From Gilvimarinus polysaccharolyticus (GTDB lineage Bacteria; Pseudomonadota; Gammaproteobacteria; Pseudomonadales; Cellvibrionaceae), in assembly GCF_001187555.1 (NCBI RefSeq), contig NZ_LFIJ01000001.1:1762078-1826077 (forward strand): a stretch of DNA of 64,000 nt, in the 5' to 3' direction. The position numbers were made by a program, and so were the translations under genes. Shown one piece after another: positions 26,393 to 35,061 of the stretch. Each line of letters starts with the position of its first letter. Positions within the stretch are counted from its first letter, which is position 1. The notes under the pieces were generated by a model. It did no database searches. It was not told where the DNA came from and saw only the letters and a program-made list of their open reading frames with translations.

Positions 26393-28942
26393 ATGTTAAA
26401 TCACTTTTCCCCTCGTCTTACGACGGCCATAACACTCACCGCACTACTGGTGGGCTGTGGCGGCAGCGCAGACAACACCCTTGAGTCCGAAGTTGAAGTT
26501 GGCACTGACAGCAGTACTGAGACTGGTACGATTGTTATTAATGAGATAGTGGCCAAGGCCGCCGACGGAGGAAATGATTGGATTGAGCTTTATGTAACAG
26601 AAGGCACTGTAGATTTAACAACATACACTATTGTTGATAATGATCTTGAGCATACCCCACAGGCCTTACCCGCCATATCAATCTCCAGTGGCGAATACTT
26701 ATGGTTAGAAGCCATTGATGAGGAAGATGCCGCAACAGCTACAGGCTACTATGTAACCTTTAAATTAGGTTCCGAAGATTCAGTTACCCTATACAACAAC
26801 GCTGAAATTGTGGACACCATTAGCTGGACTGATGGCGAAGCCGCCGAAGGCAATAGCTATGGTCGCCTGCCCAATGGCTTAGGTGAGCCGCAAACCTTAA
26901 CACCAACCCCGGAAGAGACCAACGCTGCGGAGGATGATAGCGATAGTACACCGACAGATACCATTGTTAATGAAAATGCAAAATTAAGAATTAATGAAAT
27001 AGTGGCAAAAAGTGCTGATGGTGAATACGACTGGATTGAATTATATGTTAACGGGGATGATAGCGTTTTTCTTGGCGATTACAGCTTAAGTGATGAAGAT
27101 TCTGCTCTACAGAGCCTTCCCGCTATCACTCTTAATCCCGGTGAGTATTATCGTTTAGCGGCCAGTAAAGATACAGTTGAAAATATTGAATCAGTCGCTT
27201 TTGGTCTGGGCTCTAGTGACACTGTAAATTTATACCTAAATGACGATCTTATTGATCAGTTATCTTGGAAAAAAGAGCAAGCACTTATTAATTACAGCTA
27301 TGGCCGCTATCCCGATGGCAGCGATGCCTCTTTTACCCTAGTACCAACTGCATTAGAAACTAATGTTATCGCCGAAAAGAATCAATTGTTAATTAATGAA
27401 GTGGTCGCCAATGATGTATCCGATGGCGATGACTGGTTTGAGCTATACAACAATACCAGCAACTCTATATCCCTTGCCGACTACAGCATTATTGACGAAA
27501 GTGACGATATTGAAGCCGTAAGCTTGCCAGATATTATTTTACCCGCAGGTGAATTTATAGTTATTTATGCCACCAAAGATAGTCTAGACATTAATTATGT
27601 ACCTTTTAACTTAGGTAATAGCGACGAGCTGAGCTTACGACTAAACGATGAAGTGATCGATTATATAGACTGGGACGATAGCGATGTAATAAAGGGTTAT
27701 AGCTACGGATTAACATCTGATGCTAGCTGGACAGCCGACACCTTAACACCCACACTAGGTGCAACCAATCAAGCTGTTACCGTGTTTGATACTAGCGTGG
27801 TAGAGTCTATTTATATCGACATCGATGAAAGTGAATGGAGCGATTTACTGCAAAACGCTTTAGATGAAGAATATCACCCCGCCAGCATTGCCTTTAAAGG
27901 TGTAACACTCGATAAAGTAGCCATACGTACAAAAGGCAACTCTAGCTTGTCCGGTGTTTACCAAATGGGCAGTGAACGCTATAGCTTTAAAATCGATTTA
28001 AATGAATATGTCGATGACCAAAAACTTTTAGGACTTAAAAAGTTTACTCTACACAACTCCTATAAAGACCCAAGTTACATGCGTGAGCCGTTGGCTTACG
28101 CTCTTATGTCAGAAATGGGAATTCCAAGCCCTAAAAACTCTTACGTTAACCTATACATTAACGGTCAGCTGCACGGCTTATATTTAATGGTCGAAGCCAT
28201 TGACGGTGAGTTTCTAGAAGACAACTTTGCCAATTCATCCGGTGATTTATATAAACCCGACGGTGTTGGTAGTGACTTACAGTGGATAAGCGACGCATTT
28301 GATGATTACACCGATGTATCCCTTAAAAGCAATGAAGACTCCAGTGACAACGGTGCCTTTATGAATTTTATCGACACATTAAACAACGCTGACGATCTCA
28401 GCTCGGTCAATGTGGACAATATTCTTCGCTATATGGCGGTCAGTGTCGCCCTTTCAAATCTAGACGGTGTTTTTTCAATTCTTCCTTGGGATTTTAATGA
28501 GTCGTTTGGAACCTTTAAAATGGACTGCAACCAAAATGACTTACGCAATCTAACCATTGACGAACCAACCTCTGGTGCACTTTCTGAGCGACCTTTGATT
28601 GCTAAGATATTCTCCCAACAAGAGCATCTCGACAATTACCATTATTACCTTCAAACGCTTATTAACAGCTCATTATCTGACGATGAATTCCGAGCAAGAG
28701 TTAATAATATTGCCGATTTAATCCGAGATCATGTAGCTGCAGATCCAACCGCTTTTTTTAGCTTGAGTAATTTCAATACATCATTGACCAGCGACATCGG
28801 AGAAGTGTATGGGCTAACGAGCTTTATGGCAGTGCGCACAGCCAATATTCAACAACAACTCGACGGTACTATCAGTGCATCTGGCGATGGCAGTGGTTAT
28901 TGCTCTGGCGGATCTGCCATCCCTGGTGGGCCTCCCCGTTAA
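26393..28942 (+). CDS. Lipoprotein with three lamin-tail domains and a CotH kinase domain
   Basis: 849 residues, exported as a lipoprotein (LTALLVGCGGS, lipid Cys about residue 22). Three lamin-tail (LTD) repeats follow, each opening with INEIVA/INEVVA and D.W.ELY and closing with a YSYGR/NSYGR type motif, at roughly residues 48-180, 200-330 and 340-465. Residues ~475-760 form a CotH-type kinase domain (IDIDESEWSDLLQNAL, IRTKGNSSLSG, KFTLHNSYKDPSYMRE, and the metal loop ILPWDFNESFG). CotH proteins are atypical kinases, of spore coats in Bacillus; in gram-negative bacteria their role on the surface is unclear. Followed by a strong terminator. Divergent from the GH10 gene. Confidence 0.88.
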   Translation: MLNHFSPRLTTAITLTALLVGCGGSADNTLESEVEVGTDSSTETGTIVINEIVAKAADGGNDWIELYVTEGTVDLTTYTIVDNDLEHTPQALPAISISSGEYLWLEAIDEEDAATATGYYVTFKLGSEDSVTLYNNAEIVDTISWTDGEAAEGNSYGRLPNGLGEPQTLTPTPEETNAAEDDSDSTPTDTIVNENAKLRINEIVAKSADGEYDWIELYVNGDDSVFLGDYSLSDEDSALQSLPAITLNPGEYYRLAASKDTVENIESVAFGLGSSDTVNLYLNDDLIDQLSWKKEQALINYSYGRYPDGSDASFTLVPTALETNVIAEKNQLLINEVVANDVSDGDDWFELYNNTSNSISLADYSIIDESDDIEAVSLPDIILPAGEFIVIYATKDSLDINYVPFNLGNSDELSLRLNDEVIDYIDWDDSDVIKGYSYGLTSDASWTADTLTPTLGATNQAVTVFDTSVVESIYIDIDESEWSDLLQNALDEEYHPASIAFKGVTLDKVAIRTKGNSSLSGVYQMGSERYSFKIDLNEYVDDQKLLGLKKFTLHNSYKDPSYMREPLAYALMSEMGIPSPKNSYVNLYINGQLHGLYLMVEAIDGEFLEDNFANSSGDLYKPDGVGSDLQWISDAFDDYTDVSLKSNEDSSDNGAFMNFIDTLNNADDLSSVNVDNILRYMAVSVALSNLDGVFSILPWDFNESFGTFKMDCNQNDLRNLTIDEPTSGALSERPLIAKIFSQQEHLDNYHYYLQTLINSSLSDDEFRARVNNIADLIRDHVAADPTAFFSLSNFNTSLTSDIGEVYGLTSFMAVRTANIQQQLDGTISASGDGSGYCSGGSAIPGGPPR

Positions 28943-28984
28943 TCGCAGGTAAAAAGGCCGGCGTTATAACCGCTTAATAAAATC

Positions 28985-29029
28985 AGCTCTTAATCTTTAT
29001 CATTAAACATAAAGATTAAGAGCTTTTTA
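28985..29029 (+). terminator. Rho-independent terminator after the CotH gene
   Basis: A perfect 16-bp stem (AGCTCTTAATCTTTAT at 28985-29000, its complement at 29009-29024) with an 8-base loop is followed by TTTTTAG. It stands between convergent genes. Confidence 0.9.
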
Positions 29030-29124
29030 GGTGTATTAATGGTGCTTTATCACAGCACGGGATATGCCCAAGTGAGTTTTTAGGATAGCCAGAAACCCTA
29101 TTAATAACCCTCTTTAGCAAACGA

Positions 29125-32100
29125 TTATTCTGGATACTTTTGCTCTAACTCAGAGGATTGCCAAAATCCGCTTTGTTGCGACGTTGCCGCACGCACCTTG
29201 GCAACCTGATCGGCACTAATGGCCGTTGCACTATTGCCAAAAGCATTGCGTACATAGCTGAGCACCGCCGCTAGCTCATCATCATTTAACAGGTTTTTAA
29301 ACTGTGTCATAGGTACGTGTCCGGCGTAATCTTGGCCTTTAACGTTGATCGGTCCAATTAATCCGTGCAGGGTAATATCAATAAGTCGTTCAGGGTTTCC
29401 AGTGACCCACTCGGCACCCGCTAATGGCGGAAACTGTGCCGCTGGTAAGCCTTTACCATCGGCTTGATGGCAAGTACCACAGTAACCCTCGCGGTTATAA
29501 ATCTCTCGCCCAGCCTGCCACATCGCTTGTAGCTCGGGGGCGATTGTATTGGCCTCAACCTGTGAGGTCGGCTCAGGTAATACAACACTACCGCCTAGAT
29601 ATTTGGCAACTTGTAAGTAGGCTTGCCGTCCCCACCGATCAACCGGCAACTTGGCCGCGTTAACCACAATATCAAGCGCGTTATCGCCGCCGAGCCACGA
29701 AGCCGCGATTACCGCCTCTAGCCTGACACGCGGATGCTCATCCGCCGCCGCAGTCAACAACAGCTCTTGCGCATCATTAAATTTAGCTAGGTTGTAGCGC
29801 AACCCCCGCACCGCCGCTGCGCGCACTTGAAACGATTTCGCCTGTAGCAGTTGCCGAGCAAGTTGCAGATCTTGCGGGGCATCAGTAAAACTAACCCACA
29901 AGGCCTCAAGCATTAAAGGTTCCGCATCGCGCCCTTTAGATTTTAAGTTTTTTAACCAGCGTGCTTTGCTGGCCTGTAGCTCGGCTTGGGGCAATTTACG
30001 CAGCTCGTGTTTAATACGTGAACGAAGATGTAAATCGGTGCTGGTAAGTCGTTGCCACAAAGCATCAGCATTGAGCACGGTTAAGTCTTCCACCTTAGCC
30101 AGCGATCGTTTTGGATAAGTCACCCGATAGAGACGACCATGGGCGTGGTCGCGTAACGGATCGCGGGCATTATGCTGCATATGGCCAATCAGCTGATTGT
30201 GCCAATCAACCACATAGAGCGAACCGTCGGGAGCAAAATCCATATCGACCGGGCGAAAATTCGGATCGCTCGACTGATATAGATCCATTCGGAAATAGCT
30301 GCTATAACCGGCCCCTTTATCGTCAATACTGTGCTGCTTAGCGCCCAAAAAGCCAATGCTATTATTCAGCAAGTAATCCCCTTGCACCTCGTTAGGAAAA
30401 TGTTCACTGGAGATAAAAATTAACCCAGATGTAGGCCGCACACGTTGGCTCTCTTGCACCAGCGATTCGGTGCCCACGGTTAGCTCGCCATAATGAGTAT
30501 TAACCTCGACCGGTAACATCCAGTGCATATCGGGGTTCGAGGTCGACAAAAAGAAATCCTGCCCCCAGTGGTCAAAAGCGATACCCCACGGATTGGGAAT
30601 ATGAGTTTGCACCACTCTCTCGAGTTTTTGGCTGCGCGGCTCAAACCGATAAAACCCACCATTGACCGCCCGCACAGGGCCGTACGCGGTTTCGATATTA
30701 GAGTGTAAAAATACCCCTTCGGCCAATATTAAATTACCAAACGGATCGCGGCTAAACGCACTAATCGCATGATGCGTATCGTGGGTATCAAAGCCGCTTA
30801 AAATAATGTCTCGCGTATCGGCACGATCATCGCCATTAGTATCGCGCAGCAACACTAAATTAGGGGCTTGCGATACATACACACCCTCGGGGGTTAGCTC
30901 AAAGCCAATGGGCAGATGTAAATGATCGGCAAAAATCGTTTCTTTATCGGCTTTACCGTCGTGGTCGGTATCTTCATAGATTAATATTTTATCGTTGGGT
31001 CGCGCATCGCCCGCTTTGTAATGCGGGTAACTGGGCATCACCGCCACCCATAGGCGGCCTTTGCCATCAAACGTAACCTGCACAGGGTTGGCTAAATTGG
31101 GAAACTCCCGCTCCGAGGCGAACAGCTCGATCTTATAGCCATCGGCCATGATAAATCGGTCCAGCGCATCTTGACCGTACAAGTAGGGGCTATCGGCACT
31201 TTGTGGCGAGTTGGTGGTAACCGCTCGTAAATCTACGGTGTTAGCATCAGCGCGGGCTCGATCAAACGGCTGTTGTTTTAACATCGCCCAAATTTCAGCC
31301 TCGCGATTAGCGCTTAACTGACGCGACTTTAACAATTCATCGGGGTAATTGTCTGGCCCGTAAGGCTCAAAGCGACGCCCGTGCACATGTACGCCATTGG
31401 GCATTTGGTAGTGATTAAACCAGTGAAAATTTTTGTCGTTGACCAACTCCACCAACTCGCGGTTTAAAACCGGTTTTTGGCTAGGCGCACCAAACAGCAA
31501 GGTATTTAACAGCTGTCCAAAACGACGATAACCCTGCTCGTTTAGCTGGGCGCCGTTTACCGTCAGTTGCTCGGTGCCGGTGCTAAACCAACGTAATGTT
31601 TCGCTAAAAACATCGACAAACTCGACGCCCTTTTGCTCGGCCACCTCTTTCATAACTTGGGTATACAAAGCTAAATTAGCATTGTTATCCACGCCATCGG
31701 GTAGCTCATGGTCATAGGATAAATTTTGAAAAGCAATGGGAGATACCAACACCAAGCGCGGTGTACTGTTGCCGTTATAGCGCTGCGCCAACGTATGCTC
31801 GACAAATGCCGTCAGCTCTTTTTTATAGGCATTAACACCGGCTTTACCGGCAAACGATTCGTTAAAACCAAAAAAAGCTAACACTACATCCGACTCAAAC
31901 TCACTCAACCATTCGTCTGGTGTCGGATAGTGGCCCGCACCACTGTGATGAGCAAACTCCGGCTTAAGTTGTTCGCCACCGGCAAACGCCCACTGTGAGT
32001 TGCGCGAAGCGTGTGGGCGAAATGCCGGAGTCATGCCTGGGCGCGCCAAGTTGCGAACACGAATATCCTGCGGTCCATGGCGGGCGTACAGCTCGCTTTC

Positions 32101-33240
32101 AAAATAGCCGTAATGCAGCATCCGCTCGGCCAAGCCATTGCCTATTAAGGTAACCGAGTCGTTGTTGTTTAAACGTAAATTAATGGGTTTTACTGGCGAT
32201 TGGGTGGCGGCAGACAGCGCCGGGGCGGTCACAATTGAGCGGCCCGACCGTCCAAGAGCAAAATCTGCAACTTTTAAGCCTCGGGCTAGATAATAATCGG
32301 GCGCCTGAAACCCGTAGAACGATGGTTCGTACCTATCTACCGGCGTCACATCGGCACGCGCCGGCACGCTTTTACCCAATAGGTAATAACTGGCATTCAC
32401 CACCAAACGGCGCAGTGCTGGCTCTGCAAAATCAATGGCGGCACCGGCGGTTGTGGCAAACACCGAACCCTCGGCTTTGCCATTTGGAGCGGTATAAGAC
32501 TTCAACCACGCCAGCGGCATCATCGGGTTGTTTTTATCGCCTGACAGCGGTTTTGAATCGCGCGCAAGCGACTCGGTCACCGCGCCACGCAACAATACAG
32601 TCGCCTGCTGCTGGTCGAGATGCTCGATGCCGTAGATGTCCGATTGAGTAAAAATATCCGTCGCCGCATTTAGGATCGGATGATTGCGATGCGCCGGTTC
32701 AACCACCGCGCGACCGCCCTGCACCTTGTGCTCACCATGATGATTAAGCCAGTTTTCACCGATAACATTTAGGCCAAAGTTTTGCCAATCGTAACCGCCG
32801 TAGTGGTCATCATTATTAAACGCGTGAGTCGCGGTGCGGATCGCTATTAACGGCTTAGCCGCATTTAAATAATCCAAAATCGGCTGTAACTGCTCGCCCG
32901 GCAGCTTGCGCCAGCGTGTCCCCAGAATTAACAAATCGGCGCTATCCAGCGCCGCCAGGCCCGGAATATTGCTATTCTCGTTGGGATTGATAATCTCGCG
33001 CGTTTTATCCATCGCAAATAACACAGTAGTTTTAAAGCCATGTGTTTGGCTTAAAATCTTAGCCAGCATCGGCGCCCACTCTTCCGAGCGGTACTCTTCA
33101 TCGCCCGAGACTAAAACAATATGCTTATCTTGTTTGATCGACTGTGGTGGCTCAAACACCAAATGATCAAGATTGTTGGCCAAACTCAAGTGGGTAACAC
33201 ACAGCAAGACAAGGCCAAGACTGATGGTCAGGGATTTCAT
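29125..33240 (-). CDS. Giant periplasmic ThuA-SGNH-propeller dehydrogenase-HEAT-cytochrome c protein
   Basis: 1371 residues with a signal peptide (MKSLTISLGLVLLCVTHLSLA); the start is fixed by this and AGGA 7 nt upstream. Order: ThuA-like domain (~25-295, VLVSGDEEYRSEEW, LLILGTRWR), SGNH/GDSL-like hydrolase domain (~350-610, LIGNGLAERMLHYG, FFGFNESF), a large beta-propeller of the PVC-type membrane-bound dehydrogenase / sorbosone-dehydrogenase class (~700-1060, PVQVTFDGKGRLWVAVMPSY, NPWGIAFDHWGQDFF, MDFAPDGSLYVVDWHN), HEAT-like repeats (~1080-1230), and cytochrome c with CGTCH (~1265). It is a chain best known from Planctomycetes. A role in oxidising sugar derivatives outside the cell is inference. 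Confidence 0.85.
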   Translation of the reverse strand: MKSLTISLGLVLLCVTHLSLANNLDHLVFEPPQSIKQDKHIVLVSGDEEYRSEEWAPMLAKILSQTHGFKTTVLFAMDKTREIINPNENSNIPGLAALDSADLLILGTRWRKLPGEQLQPILDYLNAAKPLIAIRTATHAFNNDDHYGGYDWQNFGLNVIGENWLNHHGEHKVQGGRAVVEPAHRNHPILNAATDIFTQSDIYGIEHLDQQQATVLLRGAVTESLARDSKPLSGDKNNPMMPLAWLKSYTAPNGKAEGSVFATTAGAAIDFAEPALRRLVVNASYYLLGKSVPARADVTPVDRYEPSFYGFQAPDYYLARGLKVADFALGRSGRSIVTAPALSAATQSPVKPINLRLNNNDSVTLIGNGLAERMLHYGYFESELYARHGPQDIRVRNLARPGMTPAFRPHASRNSQWAFAGGEQLKPEFAHHSGAGHYPTPDEWLSEFESDVVLAFFGFNESFAGKAGVNAYKKELTAFVEHTLAQRYNGNSTPRLVLVSPIAFQNLSYDHELPDGVDNNANLALYTQVMKEVAEQKGVEFVDVFSETLRWFSTGTEQLTVNGAQLNEQGYRRFGQLLNTLLFGAPSQKPVLNRELVELVNDKNFHWFNHYQMPNGVHVHGRRFEPYGPDNYPDELLKSRQLSANREAEIWAMLKQQPFDRARADANTVDLRAVTTNSPQSADSPYLYGQDALDRFIMADGYKIELFASEREFPNLANPVQVTFDGKGRLWVAVMPSYPHYKAGDARPNDKILIYEDTDHDGKADKETIFADHLHLPIGFELTPEGVYVSQAPNLVLLRDTNGDDRADTRDIILSGFDTHDTHHAISAFSRDPFGNLILAEGVFLHSNIETAYGPVRAVNGGFYRFEPRSQKLERVVQTHIPNPWGIAFDHWGQDFFLSTSNPDMHWMLPVEVNTHYGELTVGTESLVQESQRVRPTSGLIFISSEHFPNEVQGDYLLNNSIGFLGAKQHSIDDKGAGYSSYFRMDLYQSSDPNFRPVDMDFAPDGSLYVVDWHNQLIGHMQHNARDPLRDHAHGRLYRVTYPKRSLAKVEDLTVLNADALWQRLTSTDLHLRSRIKHELRKLPQAELQASKARWLKNLKSKGRDAEPLMLEALWVSFTDAPQDLQLARQLLQAKSFQVRAAAVRGLRYNLAKFNDAQELLLTAAADEHPRVRLEAVIAASWLGGDNALDIVVNAAKLPVDRWGRQAYLQVAKYLGGSVVLPEPTSQVEANTIAPELQAMWQAGREIYNREGYCGTCHQADGKGLPAAQFPPLAGAEWVTGNPERLIDITLHGLIGPINVKGQDYAGHVPMTQFKNLLNDDELAAVLSYVRNAFGNSATAISADQVAKVRAATSQQSGFWQSSELEQKYPE

Positions 33241-33538
33241 ATTATTATCCTGTGGCTTTTTATATATCTTATTAGGTATAGCATCGGCACGATTAGCTGC
33301 GCACGAAGGGGCCATTAAATATTACAAAGTGACTAAAAGAACAATTACGGCACGGTGATTCGTTATTGTAAGACCCATAAAGATTGCCCAAATGCCCGCG
33401 TAATCACAAGCGAGCGGCACCACAGGTGAACACAAATTAACAATAATTACCAAATACTAGGGCGCCCCCACAGCTATTACTCGGCGCAAGAAGGTATTAG
33501 AGCCGCCCTTTACAGAAAATGCTCTGGCTATATTCGCA

Positions 33539-34738
33539 TTAATCTTGCCCCAAGCGCACATCGACCCACACCAAACGGTGGTCAGAGCTGATGCCGCGCG
33601 CCCCAATCAAATCACTATGCGGCTCGTCAGGCGCGGGCCAAAACACACCGGCCCCCGTTACCGTCAAGCCGGTAGAGGGCAGTACATAATCTGCTCGCAG
33701 CCCCCAACTGGCGGTATGATTTGCGCTTTCTTTACTATCTGGACGAGCCAAGTAAGCCCCGCGGCTAGCAGGCTTAGGATCTTGCACCCTCGGGTGCTGC
33801 AGCAGTGCGGTGATCGCCTCGCGCCGGCCATCACCAGCCACAGCCGACGCATTGAGATCACCCAATAGTACAAAAGGCGTATCGAGATGCAATCGAGCAG
33901 GCTCGCCATCATCATTGTATAAATACTCTGTGCTGCCACTGATGTAATCGAGCCACAAGCGCACTTCATCGTGGTTGCGTGCTCCGTTGCGGTCCTCGGG
34001 CCCATCAAATACTGGCGGAGTCGGGTGACTGGCCAGTACCCGGAGGGTTTTCTCGCCAATTTTAAGCGGAATATCCCAGTGCGACTTTGATGATAAACGC
34101 AACTGCGACCACACAGCGTCTGAGTAAAAAGGCGTTCCATCAGGGTTTAAAGGCCGTGCGGCTTTAGGCATATCGGCCCAGACAAACTTTTGAAATGTTT
34201 GCACCGCATCGAGATCAACAGGATAGCGGCTGAGCAACACCATGCCGTAATGGCCGGGGTAAAAACCAAAACCGTGAGCATCAGCCGGCGCACTAATAGC
34301 GTGGTCGCCATCGTGGCGCAACAGCACACCGGTATTAACCTCGCCACGATAGTGATAGGGATAATGAATTGGCTCGGCACCTTGATGCGCTACCTCTAGA
34401 TAGTTTTTTTGCCACAAAGTTAAAGTGTCTGCCTGCTCGCCCGCTTGAGCGGTGTTGTCAAACTCATTGAGCAGCAAAATATCGGGTCTCACGCGCTGAA
34501 TAATCTCGGCAATGTGATGAATTTGCCGGTTGTTAGCGCTGCGCAGTTCGCGGGTCAAGACCGCGGCGCTTAATTTGGCGGTATCTGCCTGGTAATTACG
34601 TGCCTCCATGCTTACATTAAAAGTGGCGACACGCAGCGTATCCGGTGCCGAATCATCAGTAAACATCTCACTTCCGTGGCCTGCACTACTTAACACCATT
34701 AATACCCCAACCAATCTACACGTTCGATACAGTTTCAT
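33539..34738 (-). CDS. Secreted endonuclease/exonuclease/phosphatase (EEP) family protein
   Basis: 399 residues with a signal peptide (MKLYRTCRLVGVLMVLSSAGHG). The EEP fold motifs are visible: RVATFNVSMEARN, PDILLLNEFDN, VLASHPTPPVFDGPEDRNG, FVLLGDLNASAVAGDG, DYVLPSTGLTVTG and SSDHRLVWVDV, carrying the Asn, Glu, Asp and His that bind metal and phosphate. It should be an extracellular or periplasmic phosphodiesterase or phosphatase. GGAAG 8 nt upstream selects the ATG at 34738. Divergent from an Oar-like TonB receptor, with a Pho box between; a role in phosphate scavenging is inferred. Confidence 0.88.
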   Translation of the reverse strand: MKLYRTCRLVGVLMVLSSAGHGSEMFTDDSAPDTLRVATFNVSMEARNYQADTAKLSAAVLTRELRSANNRQIHHIAEIIQRVRPDILLLNEFDNTAQAGEQADTLTLWQKNYLEVAHQGAEPIHYPYHYRGEVNTGVLLRHDGDHAISAPADAHGFGFYPGHYGMVLLSRYPVDLDAVQTFQKFVWADMPKAARPLNPDGTPFYSDAVWSQLRLSSKSHWDIPLKIGEKTLRVLASHPTPPVFDGPEDRNGARNHDEVRLWLDYISGSTEYLYNDDGEPARLHLDTPFVLLGDLNASAVAGDGRREAITALLQHPRVQDPKPASRGAYLARPDSKESANHTASWGLRADYVLPSTGLTVTGAGVFWPAPDEPHSDLIGARGISSDHRLVWVDVRLGQD

Positions 34739-34794
34739 TTGGCAAGCTTCCACTAGAGACATAAGACGTAGCCGCCAGTCTACCCATGCTATAT

Positions 34795-34826
34795 GACTAC
34801 TGTGTTATGTGACTACTGTGTTATCT
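34795..34826. repeat. Two tandem 16-bp repeats
   Basis: GACTACTGTGTTATGT at 34795-34810 is followed directly by GACTACTGTGTTATCT. It lies in the divergent promoter region, 14 bp before the Pho box. Confidence 0.7.
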
Positions 34827-34839
34827 AACTACAGCACTT

Positions 34840-34883
34840 CTGTCACGCTGCTGACTTTGTTTTGTCACCTACCAGTCACAGAA
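34840..34883 (+). promoter_or_regulatory. Double Pho box (PhoB binding site)
   Basis: Four consecutive 11-bp units: CTGTCACGCTG, CTGACTTTGTT, TTGTCACCTAC and CAGTCACAGAA. Each has a CTGTCAC-like heptamer plus four bases, with an exact period of 11, the arrangement PhoB dimers bind. It points toward the TonB receptor gene 178 bp downstream and could also serve the divergent EEP gene. Confidence 0.7.
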
Positions 34884-35061
34884 ATTTCGCATTGCTTCGT
34901 TACAGTCCTCGGGCCAGTGCATAGAACGCCAATAAATCTCCACGCAGATTGCGACCACCATGTGCGAAGCTCCGCAACGGAGTTCGCTGGAGAAACCTGC
35001 ACGACAAAACAAATAACGCGCTGGCCTAAAACTACGGATTAACCTAATGGGAAAGAACGCC

